This document shows positions 1 to 7,887 of a DNA stretch of 30,712 nucleotides, in pieces (within the stretch, counting starts at the first letter, position 1; every line of letters begins with the position of its first letter). The DNA comes from JBAYJY01 sp041664945. Lineage in GTDB: Bacteria > UBP15 > UBA6099. Location of the stretch: the NCBI GenBank assembly GCA_041664945.1, contig JBAYJY010000042.1, positions 1 through 30,712 of the forward strand, written 5' to 3'. The notes under the pieces were generated by a model, which was not told the origin of the DNA, did not search any database, and saw only the letters and a list, made by a program, of their open reading frames with translations. Position numbers and translations under genes: made by a program.

Positions 1-3000
1 AATTCGCCTCCTATCACCTATGATATTTACATTGCCCTGGCGTCCGGCGCTTTCAACTGGACCTTGCCTTCCATGTCCGTGGCCGAACCAGCGACGCACG
101 CTCAGGTTATAAACCTGAACAACGGATCGCTGTACTATATCGCCGTGCGCGCGCGCGATTTGGCGGGACTTCGGAATATGAACACGACGCAGCTTACGGT
201 GACGCCGACAGACACCGTGCCGCCGGTATTCGCCGGCATTCAGGGCGCGGCGGACGACAGCTCCGGAGGAACGGTTCAGATTTCATGGAACGCCGCGACG
301 GATGCGTCGGTTCCGATCACCTATCGCATCTATTACAACACCGGCGCGGCGATAGCCACATGGACGCAGAAGTTTTTTGTGACGTCGCCGGCTGTGAGCG
401 CGATAATCGAAGGGTTAGCCAACGGCACGCAGTACGCGTTCGCTGTTCGCGCGGAGGACAAATACGGCAATATTGAAACGAATGTTGTGACAGCAACGGC
501 GACGCCTACCGACGCGATACCGCCGACGTTCACAGGGGTTAGAAACTGCGTGGACCCCGGAACGGGCACGTCGCTTACGGTCAGTTGGAGTTTGGCGGCG
601 GACAAATCGTCTCCGATCACCTACAACGTATATCAGGCGACGGCGACCAACGCGTTCAATTTCGGACTGGTGAACTACAGCGCGACGGACGCGACCCACA
701 CGACGGCGATAGGGCTGACGATGGGGACGCCGTATTTCTTCGTTGCGAAGGCGGTCGACCCGGGAGGCAACATTGGCGGCTCCGAATCGGCGTACTATCC
801 GAATCCGGACGCGGTGGGATACACGCCGTGCATACCTACTGACGGAGTCAACCCGGTTTTCGCCGGATTAGCTTCGGCGACGCCGACGGCGGAATCGGGA
901 AAAATCACGTTAAGCTGGACCGCCGCGACGGACACATCGCCGCCGATCGTATATAACATTTACAGAAGCGCCAGCACGGTTTTCGATTACAGCTCACCGA
1001 CATATCAGGTGACCACGGCCACGGGAACGGTGATTTCAGGACTTACGAATGGAACGCGTTATTATTTCGTAGTGCGGGCTGAAGACGCCGGCCACAGGAA
1101 AGAAACGAATACGATATCGCAGTCGGCGATTCCCAACGACGGATCGCCGCCGGTGTTCGGGGGCATAACGGGTTTAGTCGATAAAATGACATACGGCGCC
1201 CTGACGGCGTCATGGGCAGCGGCGGCCGACCCGTCAACGCCGATAACATACAGGATTTACGTAAGCACAACGCCGGGGATCGCGAAGTTCAGTTCGCCGC
1301 CTTATATGTCGTCGACCGCGACGACGGTTGACATCACCGGGTTGGGCAACAACATGAGATATTACGTCGGCGTGAGGGCGGAAGACCTCGGCGGCCTGAA
1401 GAGCGCGAACACGGAAGAGTTGTTTGCGACGACGACCGACCAGGCGCCGCCGACATTCGGCGGGATAACGAGCATACAGGACCTCGGCAAAGGCGGCCAG
1501 TTGAAAATTGACTGGGCATCCGCGATAGATCCGTCGGCTCCGATATATTATCTGGTCTATTACTCGACAGGCGCCGGGACGCCGATCAACTATTCGACGC
1601 CGGCTCAGATCGTTCAGGCTCATCCTCTCACATTAACCGGGTTGCAGAATGCGGTACTCTATAACGTCGGCGTACGGGCGCGGGACAGCGCATCGCCGGC
1701 CAACACGGACACAAATGTCGTGAAGCTGTCAGCGACGCCTCACGACGTCATTCCCCCGACATTCGCCGGGATAAAAACCATTGAGGACCCAGGAATATCG
1801 CGCGCCATTAAAGTCACGTGGCTGGCCGCGGTCGACCCGACAGGCCCGATCACATACCGGATTTACTATGCGACAAGCGCGGTCTACAGCACAATCATCG
1901 GGCAGCACGTAAAAGCGACCGCCACCGACACGTCGTATGTCGTCACCGGTTTGAATAACGGGACCGCATACTATTTTGTCGTTCACGCGGTGGACGGCGA
2001 CAGCAACGAAGACACAAACGATGTCGTCCGCGGAGGTTCCGCGCAGGACTGCGAGCCGCCGGTGTTCGCCGGGCTCGGCGCGGCCGTCAACTCGACAAAG
2101 GGAAATGAAGTGGTCCTCTCATGGGCGGCAGGCACGGACGAAACGACGCCTATCAAATATTACGTTTATTACACAAGCGGCGCCACAACGACGCTTTATA
2201 ACGAATACAAGCTCGCGACGACAGCGCTCGCGGCTACCATCACCGGGCTGACCAACAACACGCGCTATGCGTTTGCCGTCCGCTCGCAGGACAACAACAC
2301 ATATAGAACCAACATGGAATACAACACCGTTATCCTGTTCGCGACGCCGACCGACCAGACGCCGCCGATATGGACCGGGCTTCAGTCCGTGACGAATTCG
2401 ACAAAGGGCAACGAGCTGATTCTCTCGTGGAACGCCGCGGCAGACCGCACCCCGCCGGTTTATTACAATATTTATACATCGACAACTTCGCACGGGCAGA
2501 ATTTCGCGACGCCCACCTATATTGTGACGGCCACAACGTCGTATCACATGACAGGCCTGGCAAACGGGACGCGGGTTTACGCGGTTGTAACGGCGCTGGA
2601 TTCCAGCACGTACAAGAACGAGACGAGCACGGCGACGGCGGAAATGTCCGCGATCCCGACAGACGCCACGCCGCCGACATTTGCCGGCGTCTCGGGCGTA
2701 TCGATTTACAGCGAAGACGGAAAGGCGAAACTCGAATGGAGCGCCGCGTCGGACCGCTCGCCCCCGATTTACTATAATATCTACCGCGCAAACATATCGG
2801 GAGCATATTCGGCGACGCCGACTTATACCGTGACCGCGACGACGACTTATATAATTTCCGGGCTGGTCGACGGCCAATACGCCTATTTCCGGATCCGCGC
2901 TAAGGACAGCGCGACAACCCCGAACGAAGACCAGAACGTTGTCGAGAAGAGCATCCATTTCCGGGATTATGTGCCGCCGAACGAACCTACAAACGTCAGC

Positions 3001-4500
3001 GCCGTCGCCGGCGACACATCCACGACTCCCGGCGATGAATACATAACAATTTCATGGACGCCGCCGACGCACAACACGGACGGTTCGCCGCTCGTCGATC
3101 TCGCCGGCTACAGGATATTCCGGGGCACATACTCCGGGCAGTACGAGGCGCAGGCCATTACCGCGCCGTCGACCGCCACTTCAACTAAAGACATGAGCGG
3201 CCTTGTCGCCGGAACCCGCTATTACTACGTGGTTGTGGCGAAAGACGACGCCACGCCGGCGAATCCGAGCCCGCTTTCCGATGAGGTCTCGGCGATACCG
3301 CTGAACGCGGACGACGCGATTCCGCAACCGCCCGACAATGTGGCGGCCATCGCCAGCAACGGACAGGTCATTCTGAACTGGAGGCGGCCCGAATTTAACA
3401 TGGATATGACGCCCCTGAATGACCTGCAGGGCTACAAAATCTACCGGGGGGAAGTCCACGGCACGTACGGACTGCTGGTCTCGAACCTGATCGCGCCAGA
3501 AGTCGTGCAATACATAGACACAAACGTAATCAACGAGCATACATATTACTACGTGTTGACATCAGTCGACAGCTCGGACCCGCCCAACGAGAGCGGCCAT
3601 TCTTCCGAAGTGACCGGCAAACCCGGCATTATGCCGGATTTCCCGCCGTCGGCGCCGACAAACCTGAGGGCGGTCGTCGGGACAGGTTCTAATTACCTGA
3701 CATGGAGTCCGCCCACAACTAATTCCGACGGCTCGCCGATATCGGACCTCGCCGGATATTATGTTTACCGCTCGGAAAACTGCGGCGCGAGCGACACGAT
3801 ACGCGTGAATGCGCTTCCGGTTTCAACGCCGTCGATGACAGACTCGACAGGCATAGTGAGCGGCAAACAATACACATACTACGTCACCGCCATCGACCAG
3901 ATCGGCCAGCAGAGCGCGAGTTCCACGCAGGCTGTAGCGATAAGCGGAACAAAAGGCGTCACCGGAACGCTTCTCTACCGGGACATGACGCTGAAAGACA
4001 ACAACGGATACGTTTTGCGCGGAGTAGCCTGCCTCGAAATCAATCTTGTTGACGGCGCGGACGCTAAGGTTGCGACAGGTTACACCTCCGGCGACGGATC
4101 GTTCAAAATCGTGTACGATGCCGCCGTTGCCGCCACAAGCTACAAAGTCCGGCTGGTTGTCCATCAGGGCGACGGATACCCATATACAAAAATGACATCC
4201 GGAACCGGCTACCTTGTCCTCGGCAAGCCGTTCAATATAACCACCGGGTTCACGAGCATGCCCACGCTGAGTCCTATCGGTGTCGGGCCCGCAGTGGGCG
4301 ACGCGAACTGCGACGGAATGGTCAGCATTAAGGATATGATGGTCATCAGAAGCTCGTTCAATGCCCTTTCAAGTGATCCGAGATATAACGTCAACGCCGA
4401 TTTCAACGGCGACAGCCTCGTCAGTCTCAAGGATTTAATGGTGATGAAAAGCTATTTCAATATGATGGTAGACCCGAAAACGCCAAGTCCGTGCCAGTAA
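1..4500 (+). CDS. Large secreted FN3-repeat protein with C-terminal dockerin (5' end missing)
   Basis: The frame is open from base 1 to the TAA at 4498-4500, so the start lies before the window; the TTG at 64 is not a real start. Thirteen fibronectin type III modules can be counted, the first cut by the window edge. Modules 2-10 begin near 226, 526, 856, 1153, 1453, 1759, 2062, 2368 and 2674 and share a P-P-x-F-x-G-I opening and a TPTDxxPP junction. Modules 11-13 (from about 2979, 3334 and 3655) are a second subtype with a DGSPLxDLAGY loop. A transthyretin/carboxypeptidase-regulatory-like module follows (about 3955-4270). The end is a type I dockerin-like pair of calcium loops (GDANCDGMVSIKD and ADFNGDSLVSLKD, about 4297-4460). 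Dockerins bind cohesins and FN3 modules act as spacers, so this is probably a secreted or cell-surface scaffold-associated protein. No catalytic domain is visible in the part seen. Confidence 0.93.
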   Translation, partial: NSPPITYDIYIALASGAFNWTLPSMSVAEPATHAQVINLNNGSLYYIAVRARDLAGLRNMNTTQLTVTPTDTVPPVFAGIQGAADDSSGGTVQISWNAATDASVPITYRIYYNTGAAIATWTQKFFVTSPAVSAIIEGLANGTQYAFAVRAEDKYGNIETNVVTATATPTDAIPPTFTGVRNCVDPGTGTSLTVSWSLAADKSSPITYNVYQATATNAFNFGLVNYSATDATHTTAIGLTMGTPYFFVAKAVDPGGNIGGSESAYYPNPDAVGYTPCIPTDGVNPVFAGLASATPTAESGKITLSWTAATDTSPPIVYNIYRSASTVFDYSSPTYQVTTATGTVISGLTNGTRYYFVVRAEDAGHRKETNTISQSAIPNDGSPPVFGGITGLVDKMTYGALTASWAAAADPSTPITYRIYVSTTPGIAKFSSPPYMSSTATTVDITGLGNNMRYYVGVRAEDLGGLKSANTEELFATTTDQAPPTFGGITSIQDLGKGGQLKIDWASAIDPSAPIYYLVYYSTGAGTPINYSTPAQIVQAHPLTLTGLQNAVLYNVGVRARDSASPANTDTNVVKLSATPHDVIPPTFAGIKTIEDPGISRAIKVTWLAAVDPTGPITYRIYYATSAVYSTIIGQHVKATATDTSYVVTGLNNGTAYYFVVHAVDGDSNEDTNDVVRGGSAQDCEPPVFAGLGAAVNSTKGNEVVLSWAAGTDETTPIKYYVYYTSGATTTLYNEYKLATTALAATITGLTNNTRYAFAVRSQDNNTYRTNMEYNTVILFATPTDQTPPIWTGLQSVTNSTKGNELILSWNAAADRTPPVYYNIYTSTTSHGQNFATPTYIVTATTSYHMTGLANGTRVYAVVTALDSSTYKNETSTATAEMSAIPTDATPPTFAGVSGVSIYSEDGKAKLEWSAASDRSPPIYYNIYRANISGAYSATPTYTVTATTTYIISGLVDGQYAYFRIRAKDSATTPNEDQNVVEKSIHFRDYVPPNEPTNVSAVAGDTSTTPGDEYITISWTPPTHNTDGSPLVDLAGYRIFRGTYSGQYEAQAITAPSTATSTKDMSGLVAGTRYYYVVVAKDDATPANPSPLSDEVSAIPLNADDAIPQPPDNVAAIASNGQVILNWRRPEFNMDMTPLNDLQGYKIYRGEVHGTYGLLVSNLIAPEVVQYIDTNVINEHTYYYVLTSVDSSDPPNESGHSSEVTGKPGIMPDFPPSAPTNLRAVVGTGSNYLTWSPPTTNSDGSPISDLAGYYVYRSENCGASDTIRVNALPVSTPSMTDSTGIVSGKQYTYYVTAIDQIGQQSASSTQAVAISGTKGVTGTLLYRDMTLKDNNGYVLRGVACLEINLVDGADAKVATGYTSGDGSFKIVYDAAVAATSYKVRLVVHQGDGYPYTKMTSGTGYLVLGKPFNITTGFTSMPTLSPIGVGPAVGDANCDGMVSIKDMMVIRSSFNALSSDPRYNVNADFNGDSLVSLKDLMVMKSYFNMMVDPKTPSPCQ
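226..2978 (+). repeat. Tandem FN3-encoding repeats, nine full units of about 300 bp
   Basis: Nine consecutive modules of 99-110 codons repeat in frame with conserved junctions and conserved Trp, Tyr and Gly positions (SW near residue 20, GLxNGTxYxFxVRAxD in the second half). The units differ clearly in sequence, so they are old duplications, not recent copies. Confidence 0.85.
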
Positions 4501-4554
4501 AGGCGGCGGCGAAAAATACGCAAAGCGCTTAGGAAAGCACAAAAAACACAAACA

Positions 4555-5064
4555 ATGGCTAAAGCAGACACGGCGACAAAATCACAGAATATACTTCAGT
4601 ATGTTAGCTTCTCGCTTGATCGGGAGATATTCGCGGTTGACGTAATGAAAGTGTGCGGAGTCGAGCGGATAATGGAAATCACCGCGATTCCCGGCATGCC
4701 CGTTTTCATCGACGGCGTTATCAACCTCAGAAATATCAGAAACCTCAAGAGCAACACAATCGTTCCGGTTATCGACCTCAGAAAGAAGTTCCTGCTGCCG
4801 CCGCGCGACAGGGACAAGGCTTCGCGCATTATTCTGGTCGAACTGGACTCAAGACTGGTCATCGGAATTATTGTCGATTCTGTCGAAGAAGTCTTCCAGA
4901 TTGACCAAAGCATGCTTGACAACGTGCCCCGGTTCGGGAGGCAGAAGCTGGACAACCGATATGTTAAGGGCGTAACGCAAAAAGGCGACCGGCTTATCAT
5001 CATAATGGATATCGAGAAAGTATTTTCAGATGAAGAAACGAAAGACCTTCTCAGCATAACGTAA
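4555..5064 (+). CDS. cheW: CheW-like chemotaxis/signalling adaptor
   Basis: A 169-residue protein with one CheW domain: LQYVSFSLDREIFAVDV near residue 14, VIPGMPxFIxGVINLR-type core around residues 55-63, PVIDLRKKF, then VIGIIVDSVEEVFQI, and the KGVTQKGDRLIIIMDIEKVF ending. CheW links chemoreceptors to the CheA kinase in the cytoplasm. The length is normal for CheW, but the loop after GVINLR is about seven residues longer than usual (NIRNLKSNT where families have two or three residues). The ATG at 4555 is used because the conserved domain starts soon after; the Shine-Dalgarno is weak (AGGAAAG at 4531 lies too far away). It lies 54 bp after the FN3/dockerin gene on the same strand and may be read with it. 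No CheA or receptor gene is in the window, so the pathway it serves is unknown. Confidence 0.9.
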   Translation: MAKADTATKSQNILQYVSFSLDREIFAVDVMKVCGVERIMEITAIPGMPVFIDGVINLRNIRNLKSNTIVPVIDLRKKFLLPPRDRDKASRIILVELDSRLVIGIIVDSVEEVFQIDQSMLDNVPRFGRQKLDNRYVKGVTQKGDRLIIIMDIEKVFSDEETKDLLSIT

Positions 5065-5202
5065 CGTTATTGCTTTAGCTTCAGATTCAAGTAAAAAATC
5101 ATAGAAAACCCAATAGTTTTGCTTTGCGCAAGCGATATAGACGTGGTTATAAAAGAAATCATCCCGAGAGCCGCCTTCCCAAGCTGAGGGGCGCGGCCAA
5201 TA

Positions 5203-5334
5203 CATCATTGCGAGGAAAGCGTTTTCGGGCTGTTGTTAGCCTTTCCCTGCATGTATTAAGCGCGAGAGCGGCAACTCCGAACAGAAGGCGTCTTTGCGAG
5301 GAAGCCGTAGACTGACGAAGCAATCCCGATCTCA
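5203..5334. repeat. Degenerate dispersed repeat remnants in gene-free stretch 5065-5491
   Basis: The 427-bp gap between cheW and the AT-rich island holds no convincing gene; the short plus-strand ORFs at 5124-5491 have no family features or good start. Two fragments share a TTGCGAGGAA core: CATTGCGAGGAAAGCG at 5205-5220 and TTTGCGAGGAAGCC at 5293-5306, the second continuing into GACGAAGCAATCCCGATCTC (5313-5332). This layout resembles a dispersed intergenic repeat type common in environmental genomes. The assignment is from memory of its look, not from a search. Confidence 0.4.
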
Positions 5335-5432
5335 ATTCCCGTCTAAAAACAGAAAATATCTGTTGTCTTTCTGCTGTTTCTTTCCCTGTCTACCGCTTGC
5401 CTTCTACGGACGACTTCCTTTCGTTCCCGTAT

Positions 5433-5454
5433 GGTTGGTGTATCCAGAGGAGCG
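5433..5454 (-). repeat. Island repeat, copy D (diverged end only)
   Basis: GGTTG followed by GTGTATCCAGAGGAGCG matches the end of copy B (GGTTGAAAT, then GTGTATCCGGACGAGCG), with 15 of 17 bases shared after a 4-base gap. It lies 37 bp past the stop of the 5492-6157 gene, in the same place relative to the gene as copies A and B are to theirs. The rest of the repeat is not recognisable here. Confidence 0.4.
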
Positions 5455-5491
5455 GGTGAAGAGCGAGAAATGCGGTCAGGATAAATTGTAA

Positions 5492-6157
5492 TTATTTGAA
5501 TACGATAACATCATGGAATGCTTGAGTTAAATATGTATTGATCTCATCCAAATTCTTGCTTTTTGAGAAAAATTCAACGCCATCAAAATCTCTGATGCTG
5601 CAAAAACCGGATATTCCAGATTCCAGAATAATATTTCTTTCATTTTCGTCGAAGTAATCCAACTTAATGATATCTTCAGTTTTTTCTTTTGGGATTTCCA
5701 TGCCGGCCAGAAGCGCGTCGAAAGTAAACGGATTATTGCCTTTTGACAAAAGTTTATTTAACTGCGCTGCATCGTATTCGAAGTTGAGATGTGTATAAGT
5801 GCACCAATGCCCATGCGATTTGTATAATTCCGGTTGAAAATACGCCCCCTCGTAAGCGTCGTCAAATATCGTCATGTACGTATCCGCTATATCTTCGTGC
5901 TCTCCAAATCCAAAAAGAATAAAGTCGTTATTATTATCAAAAATCCATTCAATATATTTTAGTATTATCTGGCCTGTTGAATATACCGCATCATCCACTT
6001 TTAACCTTGATGGTTCGGAATCACCTTTAACTAATTGTCCATCTGACATCTTGTCGTACATGTCTGACTGATCAGCAACAATTAAACCATAATCATATTT
6101 ATACGATTTGTAGATTATTGAGTCTTCGGTTTCCTTGTTATTCCATGTGAATTTCAC
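5492..6157 (-). CDS. Hypothetical acidic cytoplasmic protein, AT-rich island gene 1
   Basis: A 221-residue protein with no signal peptide or membrane segment, rich in Asp, Glu, Asn, Tyr and Phe. I do not recognise a family. The start is the GTG at 6157: AGAGGA (6165-6170) lies seven bases upstream, and no better start is near. Codons are strongly AT-rich (many AAT, AAA, TTT, GAT), unlike cheW and the genes beyond 7888, which suggests transfer. It is the last of three same-strand genes separated by copies of one repeat. Small acidic proteins with this look are often immunity-type or cassette-borne proteins, but that is a guess from composition and setting only. Confidence 0.75.
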   Translation of the reverse strand: MKFTWNNKETEDSIIYKSYKYDYGLIVADQSDMYDKMSDGQLVKGDSEPSRLKVDDAVYSTGQIILKYIEWIFDNNNDFILFGFGEHEDIADTYMTIFDDAYEGAYFQPELYKSHGHWCTYTHLNFEYDAAQLNKLLSKGNNPFTFDALLAGMEIPKEKTEDIIKLDYFDENERNIILESGISGFCSIRDFDGVEFFSKSKNLDEINTYLTQAFHDVIVFK

Positions 6158-6188
6158 AGCAATATCCTCTTTTTATTTTTCGTTTCCC

Positions 6189-6324
6189 AATCTTATCACA
6201 TTCTCCCTTCTGTCACCAACTGGCCTCACCGCTCCGGCAATCTCGCAAGCTATCCCTCATGCCATCCGTCAACAACCCTCGATGTTGCGCTCCGTGAACT
6301 CTTGCGGTTGAAATGTGTATTCGG
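6189..6324 (-). repeat. Island repeat, copy A
   Basis: A roughly 136-bp unit aligning with copy B over its whole length. Bases 6262-6320 are identical, base for base, to 6898-6956 in copy B (59 bp), and the left third is diverged but aligns without gaps. It contains the imperfect inverted arms described for copy B (TCACCG and GCAA on the left, TTGC, CCGTGA and GTTGA on the right). It sits between the stop of the 6419-6766 gene and the start of the 5492-6157 gene. Confidence 0.85.
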
Positions 6325-6418
6325 AAATATAAATAATTTGTATCATGTACCCCGAATTCACGGCCTTCCCCCATAACATGGGACATAACACGTTGATTTA
6401 AAAATAATAAAGCTGATT

Positions 6419-6766
6419 TTATTCATTATTTTGACATAATTCTTCTATTACGTTTATATTTGGTGATTGGTTATAACAACATTTTAACAAATATAAATCC
6501 GAAATATTTACTGAATTGTCAGAATTCAAATCACATATTGAATCATATCTAGGATCATTAAAAGATGTGTCATAACAACCCTTAATAAAAGCCAAATCAT
6601 GATAATCGATAGATCCATCCGAATTAACATCTGCTTTTTTACAACTGAATTCGTGAACTTGTGGATATTTCGATATTAAAGGACTGCCGCCGCCGCCGCA
6701 TGAGCAAATAGCAAAACAAACCAATGATAGCAGTCCTATTATTAAAAAATACTGCAGCTTCTTCAT
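6419..6766 (-). CDS. Small dockerin-domain lipoprotein, AT-rich island gene 2
   Basis: The start chosen is the ATG at 6766, giving MKKLQYFLII, a hydrophobic segment and the lipobox-like ICSC followed by GGGGS, a typical bacterial lipoprotein leader. The frame is open further up to an ATG at 6796, but that would put ten extra residues before the signal peptide and has no ribosome site. After a short linker there is one dockerin-like module with two calcium loops: ADVNSDGSIDYHDLAFIKG and CDLNSDNSVNISDLYLLK. The predicted product (115 residues) would be a membrane-tethered protein able to dock to a cohesin or to an internal partner. It has AT-rich codon use like its two neighbours and lies between repeat copies A and B. 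The dockerin call is firm at motif level; the partner is unknown. Confidence 0.82.
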   Translation of the reverse strand: MKKLQYFLIIGLLSLVCFAICSCGGGGSPLISKYPQVHEFSCKKADVNSDGSIDYHDLAFIKGCYDTSFNDPRYDSICDLNSDNSVNISDLYLLKCCYNQSPNINVIEELCQNNE

Positions 6767-6826
6767 AAATACTTTTCGCATGAGATTAATCGCCATTTAT
6801 ATACAAATAAGTCGTTCAGTTTTCTT

Positions 6827-6967
6827 AATACTACCACATACTACCCTTTGTCATCAACTGTCATCACCGCTCCGGCAATCTCCGCGCGTTCTTTCTCCCA
6901 TCCGTCAACAACCCTCGATGTTGCGCTCCGTGAACTCTTGCGGTTGAAATGTGTATCCGGACGAGCG
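6827..6967 (-). repeat. Island repeat, copy B (most complete)
   Basis: A roughly 141-bp unit. Plus-strand arms can pair as a long imperfect hairpin: TCAAC 6854-6858 with GTTGA 6943-6947; TCACCG 6864-6869 with CCGTGA 6928-6933 (one mismatch); GCAA 6875-6878 with TTGC 6921-6924. An inner CAACA...TGTTG pair (6906-6910, 6919-6923) competes with the last. The right end reaches to within two bases of the stop codon of the 6970-7680 gene. The layered arms and size recall integron attC sites, but the core 7-mers fit the attC consensus only in part. Confidence 0.85.
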
Positions 6968-6969
6968 AA

Positions 6970-7680
6970 TCACTTTTGAACCCACTTGTTATTTTTCAAA
7001 ATATACCTTGCTGTACCTATTATTGTTTCGCCATGTGAAGAAAATATCGTTTTTTCGATTTCGACTTCCGTTTTATTTATCCATTTTGCATTTGACGGTC
7101 CCCAATTCTTCAATTCAACATCAAGCTCTTTTATAAAATGATTATTTGAAAGTTTTAATATTTGAAAACCATTTGGATCAAATCCTGCTTGCAAATCCAT
7201 GTTATATGAAATAATTCTTTTTTTGTCCGGAGATCTTTTTATATGGCCAATTACTTCAATTTGTTCTCCGTTGGCTTTGTTAACCAATAAAAGCGCTCCG
7301 CTTTCGTAGTATTGAATCTCGACTTCATAAACATTTATATCCTTATCAAAACTACGAAATGAGTATAGCGTATCATTTTCGTTATCCTGTAATTTATTCA
7401 GTATTTTATCTTGTATTACAACCTGTTTATTACTATCAATATTTAAATACAGGCGTTTATTTTTCCTCTTTACCAATTTGCCGAATCGTTTTAACTGAAA
7501 TTTTTCAATTGCTTGTGAACACGCATATACACTACTAATGTTTTTGCACAATTTACTTTCTAAATCTGCATTTGTTTCTTTTATGTGAAACTGAACAATA
7601 GCAAAGAGGCCTAATAAAAGTAAAATAACTCCAACTCCGAGAGCGCAGCGCTTAAATCTTCTACTGATCGGACATTTCAT
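6970..7680 (-). CDS. Hypothetical membrane-anchored protein, AT-rich island gene 3
   Basis: A 236-residue protein with a basic N-terminus (KCPISRRFKRC) and one hydrophobic segment at about residues 13-30, then a long soluble, Lys/Asn/Ile-rich domain. The topology suggests a single-pass inner membrane protein with its bulk outside the cytoplasm. The soluble part has alternating beta-strand-like stretches (YEVEIQYYESGALLLVN, ARYILKNNKWVQ) that resemble periplasmic beta-sandwich or lipoprotein-like folds, but I recognise no family. Codons are AT-rich. The ATG at 7680 follows directly on repeat copy C and has no strong ribosome site; repeat copy B begins two bases after the stop. Confidence 0.75.
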   Translation of the reverse strand: MKCPISRRFKRCALGVGVILLLLGLFAIVQFHIKETNADLESKLCKNISSVYACSQAIEKFQLKRFGKLVKRKNKRLYLNIDSNKQVVIQDKILNKLQDNENDTLYSFRSFDKDINVYEVEIQYYESGALLLVNKANGEQIEVIGHIKRSPDKKRIISYNMDLQAGFDPNGFQILKLSNNHFIKELDVELKNWGPSNAKWINKTEVEIEKTIFSSHGETIIGTARYILKNNKWVQK

Positions 7681-7685
7681 GTTGC

Positions 7686-7753
7686 TATTCTACCACATTC
7701 TACACTCTGTCAACAACTGTCATCGCCGATCAGGCAATCTTACGCGCTATCCC
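7686..7753 (-). repeat. Island repeat, copy C (truncated)
   Basis: The sequence aligns without gaps to the left half of copies A and B (CACATTC...GTCAACAACTG matches copy A at 22 of 26 bases, then CAGGCAATCT and CTATCCC). It stops at about 7753, where a perfect 20-bp palindrome begins at 7759. The identical 59-bp right half found in A and B is missing. Confidence 0.7.
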
Positions 7754-7758
7754 GGATT

Positions 7759-7854
7759 GGGCGCAGCATGCTGCGCCCCTACGAAAGACTTGGATTGCAT
7801 TTGCTGCGCCCCTACGAAAGACGTGTAATTCATGCGGCGCCCCCTACGAATGAC
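7759..7854. repeat. Palindrome plus three 33-bp tandem units
   Basis: GGGCGCAGCATGCTGCGCCC (7759-7778) is a perfect 20-bp palindrome. CTGCGCCCCTACGAAAGAC occurs exactly at 7771-7789 and 7804-7822, 33 bp apart, and a variant (GGCGCCCCCTACGAATGAC) lies at 7836-7854. This is a short REP-like cluster between two same-strand genes; related palindromes occur at 9606, 24945, 24991 and 29728. Confidence 0.7.
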
Positions 7855-7887
7855 GCGGTTGACGTATCGCATCTCATCCACTCTGAA

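Noticed and set aside
2119..2958. A 279-codon minus-strand open frame opposite the FN3 gene
   Set aside because: Arg/Cys-rich translation without any family features; it mirrors the repetitive, GC-rich codons of the FN3 array on the other strand.
5124..5491. Two short plus-strand ORFs (63 and 65 codons)
   Set aside because: They overlap repeat debris, have no ribosome site and show no protein-like composition.
5065..7887. A CRISPR array in the repeat-rich island
   Set aside because: Repeats are about 140 bp, irregularly spaced around genes, not short regular repeats with spacers.
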